Assembly: GCA_001770355.1 (NCBI GenBank)
Contig: MEQV01000017.1
Location: forward strand, 9,866-16,877
Direction: 5' to 3'
Length of the DNA: 7,012 bases
Source of the DNA: Betaproteobacteria bacterium RIFCSPLOWO2_02_FULL_62_17
GTDB lineage: Bacteria; Pseudomonadota; Gammaproteobacteria; Burkholderiales; SG8-39
The translations under genes were made by a program, and so were the position numbers. Shown piece by piece: positions 1 to 6,016 of this stretch. The notes beneath the pieces are model-generated. The model did no database searches and was not told the DNA's origin. It saw only the letters and a list, made by a program, of their open reading frames with translations. How positions within the stretch are numbered: position 1 is the stretch's first letter; every line of letters begins with the position of its first letter.

Positions 1-1
1 G

Positions 2-421
2 CGCTTCCGCCTGCCGCAGGAGATCTGGCTCGAACTCAATCACTACCGCGACTGGGGCTTCGCCGTGTTCAAGCTGAAGCCGACCGGACTTGCGCGCGTG
101 CATCCCATGGCCTTCGAATTCCCGCGCCGCGACGCCAAGCGCCTGTTTTTCCCGACACTGCATGTGCACCACCGGCGCTTCGAGAAGATCGCTGAATTCG
201 ACCACACCCTGTATTGCCAGCCCGAGCCCGCCATGAACTGGCATCTGCAGGAATGGGAGGATTCGGTGCACCCGGCGGCGCAATTCGTGCATTGCGCGGA
301 AGCCGCGAAATTACTCGATCTCGAATACCCCTGCTGGCGCGTGTTCGTCGACGGCCTGCGCGAGAATCGCGATACCTGGATCGGGCCGGGCGAGACCATC
401 CCCGCCCCAGCGAGCGCATAA
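2..421 (+). CDS. Uncharacterised protein, 3' part only (5' end outside window)
   Basis: The reading frame is open from the left edge and ends at TAA 419-421, giving 139 visible residues. A GTG at 65 could serve as a start, but the frame is open upstream of it and reads as ordinary protein, so I treat the gene as truncated by the window. I do not recognise the family. Visible traits are a soluble, aromatic-rich sequence with no membrane segment and a His-rich stretch HVHH (about visible residues 54-57), followed by FDHTLYCQ (66-73). Further on are two cysteines (98 and 111) and several Trp. The clustered His/Asp/Cys could bind a metal, but that is a guess. The segment FPTLHVHH, then EFDHTLYCQ, reads like a conserved core of a family of unknown function. 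A 44-base gap separates it from the next gene on the same strand, so the two may be co-transcribed. Confidence 0.75.
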   Translation, partial: RFRLPQEIWLELNHYRDWGFAVFKLKPTGLARVHPMAFEFPRRDAKRLFFPTLHVHHRRFEKIAEFDHTLYCQPEPAMNWHLQEWEDSVHPAAQFVHCAEAAKLLDLEYPCWRVFVDGLRENRDTWIGPGETIPAPASA

Positions 422-465
422 AAAACGGAATCGGCGAACCCGCGCGACAAGCGACAGGGGATGAC

Positions 466-2223
466 ATGAGCGACGGCGACAACCCGCAGCAGACTGTCGA
501 TCCGCGCCGCGAGATCGCTGCGCTCAGGGTACTGGCCGAGGCGGGCATGAGCGAGGATGCACCCGACGCGAATGCGCGCGCGCGAGAGAAGCTGCTGCAA
601 CTGCACCGCGCGCGTTTCGCCGCAAACCGGCATCTCGACCTCGAGAACACCGCGCCGATGGCGTGGGACCGGCGGCGTGATCTTGCTGCGCCTTACGCCT
701 TGACCGCGGCGGATTTGGAAGCGCTGGACTGGATCTGCCGCGTCGCCGGCACCCGGCACGTCGGGGCCGGCCGCTTGCTGGACCGCGTATTGAGCGAAGA
801 TCTGTTGCCAGAGGAAAGCACCGAAAAACGCCTGTTCGAACTGGCCAGAATACGTCCTCCGGTGGCACGTTTCATCGCGCGCTGGTTGTGCCGCGATAAG
901 CGACCGGACTTGCAGGTGCTGAGCTACTGGCTGGATTTCGGCGGCCCGGAGGCGGCGATTATCGCCGCCGGCATTCGCGAAATCCAAAGTGGTTCCGGCG
1001 GCGATGAACTGCGTATCGTGCGCCATTTTGTCGAACACGCGGGACGCATCCCACAAATTTGGAGCGAAACAGACTTGCAGGCACGTCGTGCCGAGCTGCT
1101 GGTCGAGATCGCCGAGGAGCGTTGGCGGCGCGAATCGAAGGACGATAAGGCGGACGCGCGGCGCTTGTTGGAGCGCGCCGTTGAACTGGGCTCTCGGTGT
1201 GCCGCAGGACTGCTTTGGCGGGAACGCTACAATGCCGCGGCGGATCGGGCCGCGTTCCTGCGCGAATGGCTGGCGGGCTCGCCGAATCGCGACGCGCAAG
1301 GCGAAAATGTCTGCATGTTTATTGCCACGGAACTCGAGCGCGGCAACATTGGAGGAGCGCCGGATCTTGAGGCGGCCTTCGCTTGGTATGCGAGCGCGCT
1401 CGGACTGGCAACAATACACAGCGACGAGACCGGCGGGCTGGAACACACTGCCTGTCTTGCCATTGCACGCGCATTGGATAATCGGCACACCGGCACGCAC
1501 AGCACGCGCCGGGCAGAGCTTGCGCGATACGTTACGAACCGTTCCGGGCTGGCGCTGGGATGGTATGAGCGCGGGCTGGAACTGGGCAGCGCGGCTTGCC
1601 TGGGAGGCTGGCTTATGGCAAGTGAAATCCTCTGTCCGGACCTCGACGGAGCGCTCGATCAGGTGAGCCGGTGGCTTGCTGCGGGCGGTGATCTGCGGAC
1701 ACGAGATCCGCAGTTGCTGTTCGCGCGCGATCGGATTCGCGAGCGCGGCGAATCGGACGTGCAGATCCCAAAGGCGTCGAAGTCCGCCGATCCGGCAAGA
1801 GGCGCCAAATGGCTGCATGTCGGCTCGCTTCTGGGCGACGCCGAGTCGCAATACTTGCTGGCGGGACTCTACGCGCGCGGCCACGGCGTCGAGCGCGACC
1901 CGCAGCGTGCGCGCGAATGTTTGCACAAAGCCGGAGCCGGCGGCAGCGGACGCGCTGTCGCCGCGCTTGCCAAGATCGAACGCAGCGTGCGTGCGCCGGC
2001 CAAGCTTGAAAGCGATCCGGAAACGACGCCGTTGGAGAGCGCCGCCGCCAACGCACTTACCGGCGCCGAGGAAACAGACGAGCTGCTCGATCTGGTCGAG
2101 GTCTATCTGAAAATGGGCGATATCAAGTTCGCGCGCGACATGCTGGAAAACCTGCTGCTGCGCGGCAACGAAGCGCAGCAGGAGCGCGCGAACAAGTTGT
2201 TTGCCGCGATCGCGAAAAAATGA
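466..2223 (+). CDS. Sel1/TPR-like repeat protein with FimV-like C-terminal module
   Basis: A 585-residue protein. I chose the ATG at 466 because a purine-rich ACAGGGG (454-460) lies 5 bases upstream. The in-frame start at 214 would overlap the preceding gene and add an Arg-rich non-protein-like leader. The body is predicted alpha-helical with degenerate repeats: around residues 231-257 (RRLLERAVELGS), 300-314 (DLEAAFAWYASALGL), 362-374 (LALGWYERGLELG), and the clearest Sel1 unit at about 447-500 (GDAESQYLLAGLYARGHGVE, then DPQRARECLHKAGAGG). Residues about 537-585 (LLDLVEVYLKMGD, ARDMLENLLLRGNEAQQERA) resemble the conserved C-terminal helical domain of FimV, the polar and type IV pilus-associated protein. 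No signal peptide or membrane segment is visible, so it is probably cytoplasmic. Sel1/TPR repeats mediate protein-protein contacts, and no enzymatic motif is seen. Partner and function are unknown. The repeat call is fairly sure; the FimV likeness is pattern-based. Confidence 0.8.
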   Translation: MSDGDNPQQTVDPRREIAALRVLAEAGMSEDAPDANARAREKLLQLHRARFAANRHLDLENTAPMAWDRRRDLAAPYALTAADLEALDWICRVAGTRHVGAGRLLDRVLSEDLLPEESTEKRLFELARIRPPVARFIARWLCRDKRPDLQVLSYWLDFGGPEAAIIAAGIREIQSGSGGDELRIVRHFVEHAGRIPQIWSETDLQARRAELLVEIAEERWRRESKDDKADARRLLERAVELGSRCAAGLLWRERYNAAADRAAFLREWLAGSPNRDAQGENVCMFIATELERGNIGGAPDLEAAFAWYASALGLATIHSDETGGLEHTACLAIARALDNRHTGTHSTRRAELARYVTNRSGLALGWYERGLELGSAACLGGWLMASEILCPDLDGALDQVSRWLAAGGDLRTRDPQLLFARDRIRERGESDVQIPKASKSADPARGAKWLHVGSLLGDAESQYLLAGLYARGHGVERDPQRARECLHKAGAGGSGRAVAALAKIERSVRAPAKLESDPETTPLESAAANALTGAEETDELLDLVEVYLKMGDIKFARDMLENLLLRGNEAQQERANKLFAAIAKK

Positions 2224-2251
2224 ACGGATAGGATAACGCAGGGAAGCCGAC

Positions 2252-2764
2252 ATGCCGATCACGCCGTTCCATTTCGGGCCGGGCTTGTTGTTCGCCGCGG
2301 TTGCGCCGGGGTACGTGAGCTGGACGATTTTCGCGTTCGCCAACGTGTTGATCGATCTCGAACCGATCGCGCTCTACTTCCTGACCGGCGATCCGGCGCA
2401 TCCCTGGCTGCATACACCGCCCGGGGCCGTCGCGGTCGCCGTCGCGACGGCATTGCTCGGGCGTCGTCCCTGCGAAGCGTTCCTGCGCTGGTGGAATCGG
2501 CAGTTCTCCCCCGCTCAGGCGCGCTGGCTCGCCGTTGATCCGGCAATCACCGCCACCCAGGCCTGGTGCGGCGCGTTCGTCGGCACCCTGAGTCACATTC
2601 TCCTTGACGGAATCATGCACGTCGACGTGCGCCCGCTCTGGCCGCTGCTGGCCGCGAATCCAATGCAGGGCGCGATCGATATCGACGCGCTGTATCTGGT
2701 TTGTGTTGCCGCGGGCTGTGCCGGCGCTGTCGTGCTCGTGGTGCTTGCTGTGCGTCGGATATGA
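2252..2764 (+). CDS. Small membrane protein, YdjM-like putative metal-dependent hydrolase family
   Basis: A 170-residue protein starting at ATG 2252, with AGGGA (2240-2244) 7 bases upstream and 28 bases after the preceding stop. The N-terminus MPITPFHFGPG, the NVLIDLEP segment (31-38) and the HILLDGIMHVDVRPLWP segment (115-131) match the pattern of the YdjM/DUF457-type inner-membrane proteins annotated as metal-dependent hydrolases. Candidate metal ligands are His7, Asp35, His54, His115, Asp119 and His123. Hydrophobic stretches at about 10-44, 56-70, 103-118 and 146-167 suggest three or four membrane segments. The family's biochemical activity is poorly established. The E. coli member YdjM is known mainly as a LexA-regulated membrane protein, and I see no LexA box here. 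Its pairing with the Sel1-repeat gene suggests co-expression but no defined role. Family assignment is likely; function is unknown. Confidence 0.78.
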   Translation: MPITPFHFGPGLLFAAVAPGYVSWTIFAFANVLIDLEPIALYFLTGDPAHPWLHTPPGAVAVAVATALLGRRPCEAFLRWWNRQFSPAQARWLAVDPAITATQAWCGAFVGTLSHILLDGIMHVDVRPLWPLLAANPMQGAIDIDALYLVCVAAGCAGAVVLVVLAVRRI

Positions 2765-2791
2765 AGCCCCTCGTCGACAGCTTCGAGGCTT
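2764..2791 (+). terminator. Weak imperfect hairpin after the membrane-protein gene
   Basis: AAGC (2764-2767) plus CTCG (2770-2773) can pair with CGAG (2784-2787) plus GCTT (2788-2791), leaving a two-base CC bulge and a 10-base loop. It sits at the stop codon of the membrane-protein gene, where a terminator would be expected. No T-run follows, so it is not a standard intrinsic terminator and may be only a chance stem. Confidence 0.22.
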
Positions 2792-2845
2792 GAACGAATA
2801 TCGCGGACAATCCATTAGTATGCTGGACGATGCACGGCACGGGAG
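2790..2845 (+). promoter_or_regulatory. Possible promoter region and ribosome-binding site before the Rieske oxygenase
   Basis: The 87-base gap at 2765-2851 is the only spacer between plus-strand genes here that is wide enough for a promoter. It is locally AT-richer than its surroundings (about 2790-2822). TTGAAC (2790-2795) resembles a -35 element, and TAGTAT (2816-2821) is a 4/6 match to a -10, but the 20-base spacing is too long for a good sigma-70 promoter. The ribosome-binding site GGGAG (2841-2845), 6 bases before ATG 2852, is convincing. The promoter itself is weakly supported, and no clear operator palindrome is seen. Confidence 0.25.
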
Positions 2846-2851
2846 CCCCTC

Positions 2852-4027
2852 ATGGATCGAGCTGAAAACGACTTATTGACGCAAGTCGGACCCGGAACAC
2901 CGGGCGGTGAAATGCTGCGCCGTTACTGGTGGCCGGTGGCGGTATCCGATCATCTTGTGTCCGAGCCGCTGAAACTGCGCCTGCTGGGCGAGGACTTCAT
3001 CCTGTTCCGCCTGCCCGACGGGACGCCGGGCATGCTGGATGAGCATTGCACGCATCGCGGCGCCTCGCTCGAATACGGGCGGGTGGAGAAAAACGGCATC
3101 CGTTGCGCTTATCACGGCTGGCTCTACGACGTCGAAGGGCGCTGCCTGGACCAGCCGTGCGAGCCGCCCGGGAGCGCCGCAAAGTCCCGTGTCCGCCAGA
3201 GGGCCTGGCCGGTGCGCGATGTTTCCGGGTTCGTCTTCGCCTATGTCGGCCCCGATCCGGTGCCGGAGTTCCCGAAATACGACATGCTGTTCATGGAGGG
3301 CCAGGACAAAGTGGTGCAGGGGCGCGATGTGCACAGCAACTGGCTGCAGCGCGCCGAGAACATGCTCGATGCCCTGCACGTCATGGTGCTGCATGCCTCG
3401 ATTTATCCCGAACTCGCCCTGCAACGCCCGGACCGCTGCGACTGGATCGAGACCTGGTACGGTTTTCAGATGGAACTCGACTACCCCAACGGCGTGCGCG
3501 ACAAGCACCACCATTTCTTTCCCGCCGGCAACCGCATCCAGCTGGCGCGCTCGGGTCAGGCGCCGCATCATTTCATTCAGTGGTGCGTGCCGGTGGACGA
3601 TCACCGCTCGGTGGTCTACCAGATGCTGGCCTCGCCCGCCGCGGACCGCAGGGGTTCCGTCAAAGCGGCGCAATACCAGAAGACCGAGCGTGGCAAGTAC
3701 AAACGGGTCGCCGACGGCTGGTGGAATATCTGGGAGCGCGATCAGGACGACGCCATCATGGACAGCCAGGGTCTGGTCGCTGACCGCGGCAAGGAGCACC
3801 TGGCGACCTGCGATATCGGTATCGTGAAATTGCGCCGCATGCTGCGCGACTCCATCGAGCGGGTGCGCGAAGGCAAGGACCCGCTGGGCGTGATCCGGCG
3901 CGGCGACGGCCACGACGGCGTCATCGAGCTTGAGTCCTACAAGACTCAGTTGGGCGCGAAGCCCGGCGAGGTGCGCAACGCGGATCTGGGCAAACAGCTC
4001 GAAATCATCGCGCCTTACGACTTGTAA
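2852..4027 (+). CDS. Rieske non-heme iron oxygenase, alpha subunit, phthalate 4,5-dioxygenase-like
   Basis: A complete 391-residue protein, a normal length for the phthalate dioxygenase-type (single-subunit, alpha-only) Rieske oxygenases. The N-terminal Rieske domain carries the [2Fe-2S] ligands Cys66-x-His68 (CTHRG) and Cys85-x2-His88 (CAYHGW). The catalytic domain has the mononuclear iron motif NWLQRAEN (163-170), then Asp173, His176 and His181 in D-x2-H-x4-H spacing. His176 and His181 are the expected iron ligands and Asp173 the bridging residue. The third ligand is probably Asp299 in QDDAIMDSQG. Such enzymes use O2 and electrons from a reductase to dihydroxylate, hydroxylate or O-demethylate aromatic acids in the cytoplasm. 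No reductase gene is in the window, so it must be supplied from elsewhere. The start is supported by GGGAG (2841-2845) and by the family-like opening MDRAENDLLTQVGPGTPGGE. The gene converges on the minus-strand operon with 7 bases between stop codons. The class is certain; the substrate is not. Confidence 0.93.
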   Translation: MDRAENDLLTQVGPGTPGGEMLRRYWWPVAVSDHLVSEPLKLRLLGEDFILFRLPDGTPGMLDEHCTHRGASLEYGRVEKNGIRCAYHGWLYDVEGRCLDQPCEPPGSAAKSRVRQRAWPVRDVSGFVFAYVGPDPVPEFPKYDMLFMEGQDKVVQGRDVHSNWLQRAENMLDALHVMVLHASIYPELALQRPDRCDWIETWYGFQMELDYPNGVRDKHHHFFPAGNRIQLARSGQAPHHFIQWCVPVDDHRSVVYQMLASPAADRRGSVKAAQYQKTERGKYKRVADGWWNIWERDQDDAIMDSQGLVADRGKEHLATCDIGIVKLRRMLRDSIERVREGKDPLGVIRRGDGHDGVIELESYKTQLGAKPGEVRNADLGKQLEIIAPYDL

Positions 4028-4028
4028 C

Positions 4029-4045
4029 GCGCTTCTAAGAGGCGC
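4029..4045. terminator. Weak hairpin between convergent stop codons
   Basis: GCGCTT (4029-4034) can pair with AGGCGC (4040-4045), including one G-T wobble, around a five-base loop. It spans the 7-base space between the two convergent genes and overlaps the end of the SDR gene. It has no T-run on either strand and is short, so a role as a bidirectional terminator is only a possibility suggested by position. Confidence 0.2.
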
Positions 4046-4817
4046 CCGAAACGTCCAGGGCCGCGCCGGACACGAAACTGGCTTCCTCGGAGGCAAGAAA
4101 CAGGATGGCGCTGGCGATCTCGCCCGCTTCGCCGACGCGCCCTCGCGAAGTGCGCGACACCAGCGCGGCCTGCGCCTCTAGCGGGAGCGTGTCGAACCAT
4201 TCGCGCACCTTCGCGCCGGGTTCGGTGAGCACGAAGCCGGGCACCACGGCGTTGACGGTGATGTTCGAGGCGGCGACCATTTTTGCAAGGGTATAGGTCA
4301 GGCCCAGCACGCCCGCCTTCGCCGAGGCATAAGGCAGCACCGCGCCGGCCGTTCCCGTGGGCTTGCCGACCCCTTTGGCGATACCCGAGGAAACGTTCAC
4401 GATGCGTCCGTAGCCGCGCGCGCGCATGTGAGGGATCACCTCGCGGCAGCAGCGAAACACTGAATTAAGGTTGGCGTCGACCACCGCTTCCCAGATCTCA
4501 TCGGTGACCGTGTCGATCTCGTTGGCCGTCACGCCGCCGCTGCCGCCGGCATTGTTCACCAGGATATCCACGCAAGCATGGGCATCGAGGCTTGCTTTCA
4601 CCATGGCTTTGACTTCGGCAGTGGAGGTGAGATCCGCGGGAATCGCCGTGACCAGGGCACCGCCGGAGCGAATCTTGTCCGCGGCGGCGCGCAGTTTGTC
4701 GGCATTGCGGTCCACCATGACGAGCCTCGCGCCTTCCTCGGCAAAGCGCGTTGCGATCGCAAGCCCGATGCCCTGCGCGGCGCCGGTAACGATTGCCGCG
4801 CGGCCGTCGAGCCTCAT
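4035..4817 (-). CDS. Short-chain dehydrogenase/reductase (SDR), NAD-dependent type
   Basis: A 260-residue classical SDR, the usual length. The Rossmann cofactor motif is TGAAQGIG (11-18). Asp36 at the end of the second strand (VMVDRN) indicates a preference for NAD(H) over NADP(H). The NNAG motif is at 88-91. The catalytic set is Asn116, Ser144 (NVSSG), Tyr163 and Lys167 (YASAK). The spacing from Ser144 to Tyr163 is about six residues longer than usual because of a Gly-rich loop (GIAKGVGKPTGTAGAVLPY), which may shape the substrate pocket. The start at 4817 is chosen because MRLDGRAAIVTG is the normal SDR beginning. A longer in-frame extension to 5081 would run over the upstream gene. Its ATG overlaps the TGA of the upstream Gfo/Idh/MocA gene as ATGA, implying translational coupling. 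There is no clear Shine-Dalgarno sequence of its own. It likely oxidises a diol or alcohol intermediate downstream of the Rieske oxygenase; the exact substrate is unknown. Confidence 0.92.
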   Translation of the reverse strand: MRLDGRAAIVTGAAQGIGLAIATRFAEEGARLVMVDRNADKLRAAADKIRSGGALVTAIPADLTSTAEVKAMVKASLDAHACVDILVNNAGGSGGVTANEIDTVTDEIWEAVVDANLNSVFRCCREVIPHMRARGYGRIVNVSSGIAKGVGKPTGTAGAVLPYASAKAGVLGLTYTLAKMVAASNITVNAVVPGFVLTEPGAKVREWFDTLPLEAQAALVSRTSRGRVGEAGEIASAILFLASEEASFVSGAALDVSGAS

Positions 4818-6016
4818 GCCGCGGCCGCCCGGCGCGACTGATGCGAGAGCATGATCTCGCGCCGCTCGCGCGAGGATTGCAGGATCGCCAGGCATACTTC
4901 GGTGGTCGCCATGCCCCAGCGCGCATCGAGCAGGGTGGGGCGGTTGGCGGTGACCGCTTCGTAGAGTTCCATCAGCTCGGGCGCGCGGCCGCGGTGCGCC
5001 GGCGCTTCGACCTCGCGGCGGCCGTCCCTGGTGTAAATGTAAATGCCATCGGGGTGCTGGCGCAGAACACCGCGTTCGCAACTCACCACCGTCAGTCCGA
5101 AAAAAGGATTTCTACGCTGGGAAGACTCGTCCCAGCCGGCGCCGGCGCCGAATCCGTAGGGATTGCCCTCGCGCACCATCTGGTATTTCTGCGCGGCGCT
5201 GATGGGGCCTGAAGGCCGCGCGCGCGGCACGATCGATTCGGGATTGTTCATGCGTTGCCCCGATTCACCGATGCCCCAGGTGAGTTCCGCCACGTCGAAA
5301 TAGCCGTAGCCGTCGAACATCATGGTGGCGGCCGTGCCGTTCTCGAATTCCAGGAAGGCGGTGTAGTTGCCTTCGCCTTTGGGGTAGGCCGGCTCCCAGC
5401 GCCCGGTGACAGCGCGCACGCTGCGCACCGCGTCGCCGGCGAGAAAGCGGACCACGTCGATCTGGTGCGGCCCCTGCCGAAACACCACGCCCGAGCCTTG
5501 CGCGGTGTCGACTTCGGAATCCACCAGTGCGCGCAGCAGCCAGTCGTTCCAGTTCCAGGTCTGGATATGGATGACGCGGCCCAGTTCGCCGCCGGCGAGT
5601 ATCTCCGCCATCTTGCGTATCGGGGTGTCGAAAGCCTTGGAGTGCCCCTGCACGAACTTGACGCGGTATCGGTCCACGGCCTCGACCATGGATTCGCACT
5701 GCGCGATGCTCACTGCCATCGGTTTTTCACAAATCACGTGTTTGCCGTGCTTCGCGGCGCAAATGGTGTGCTCGGCGTGCAGCGCATTGGGCGAGGCGAC
5801 CCAAACCGCGTCGACATCGGGATCGGCGCACAGCTTCTCGACGCTGTCGTACATCGGCACTTTCCGCCCGTAACGCTCGCAAAAGAACCTCATGTTGTCC
5901 TCGCGCACGTCGGCGAGCGCGGCCAGTTCCATTTTTCCGGCGAGCGCGGAAAGGTGCGGCAGCACCTGCAAAGCGGCGATGCCGGCACCGGCGATTCCAA
6001 GGCGCACCACGGCCAT
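4814..6016 (-). CDS. Gfo/Idh/MocA-family dehydrogenase, resembling phthalate cis-dihydrodiol dehydrogenase (Pht4)
   Basis: A 400-residue NAD(P)-dependent oxidoreductase. The N-terminal Rossmann fold shows LGIAGAGIAA (6-15), and the family motif CEKPMAVS (96-103) holds the expected catalytic Lys98. The C-terminal domain carries GHSKAFDTPIRK (124-135), TAQGSGVVFRQGPHQID (171-187) with His184 and Asp187, then a beta-sheet domain. From recall, this pattern resembles Pht4/OphB-type 4,5-dihydro-4,5-dihydroxyphthalate dehydrogenases, the unusual Gfo/Idh/MocA branch that follows phthalate 4,5-dioxygenase. Many other Gfo/Idh/MocA members act on sugars or inositol, so the position behind a Rieske oxygenase is important support. 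The start at 6016 (MAVVRLGIAG) is the natural beginning of the Rossmann strand. It forms TGATG with the stop of the upstream oxygenase gene, so the genes are probably coupled. Longer in-frame readings upstream run through that oxygenase and are spurious. The last residues, RRAAAA, are low-complexity. Confidence 0.9.
   Translation of the reverse strand: MAVVRLGIAGAGIAALQVLPHLSALAGKMELAALADVREDNMRFFCERYGRKVPMYDSVEKLCADPDVDAVWVASPNALHAEHTICAAKHGKHVICEKPMAVSIAQCESMVEAVDRYRVKFVQGHSKAFDTPIRKMAEILAGGELGRVIHIQTWNWNDWLLRALVDSEVDTAQGSGVVFRQGPHQIDVVRFLAGDAVRSVRAVTGRWEPAYPKGEGNYTAFLEFENGTAATMMFDGYGYFDVAELTWGIGESGQRMNNPESIVPRARPSGPISAAQKYQMVREGNPYGFGAGAGWDESSQRRNPFFGLTVVSCERGVLRQHPDGIYIYTRDGRREVEAPAHRGRAPELMELYEAVTANRPTLLDARWGMATTEVCLAILQSSRERREIMLSHQSRRAAAA

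Noticed and set aside
572..590. GC-alternating tract (GCGCGCGCG) as a possible structured or Z-DNA element
   Set aside because: It lies inside the Sel1-repeat gene coding for Ala-Arg-Ala-Arg and is expected from GC-rich codon use.
43..2343. A 766-codon open frame on the minus strand opposite the Sel1-repeat gene
   Set aside because: It lies antisense to genes with good starts and recognisable repeats. Its translation is Arg/Ala/Gln-rich with no motif, and long antisense frames are expected in GC-rich DNA with strong codon bias.
2873..4096. A 407-codon minus-strand frame opposite the plus-strand Rieske oxygenase
   Set aside because: The plus strand carries all oxygenase motifs. The antisense translation is His/Ala/Val-rich with no recognisable domain and is a codon-bias shadow.
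4818..5081. In-frame N-terminal extension of the SDR gene up to 5081
   Set aside because: It overlaps the end of the Gfo/Idh/MocA gene, is Arg/Pro/His-rich, and precedes the normal SDR start MRLDGRAAIVTG at 4817.
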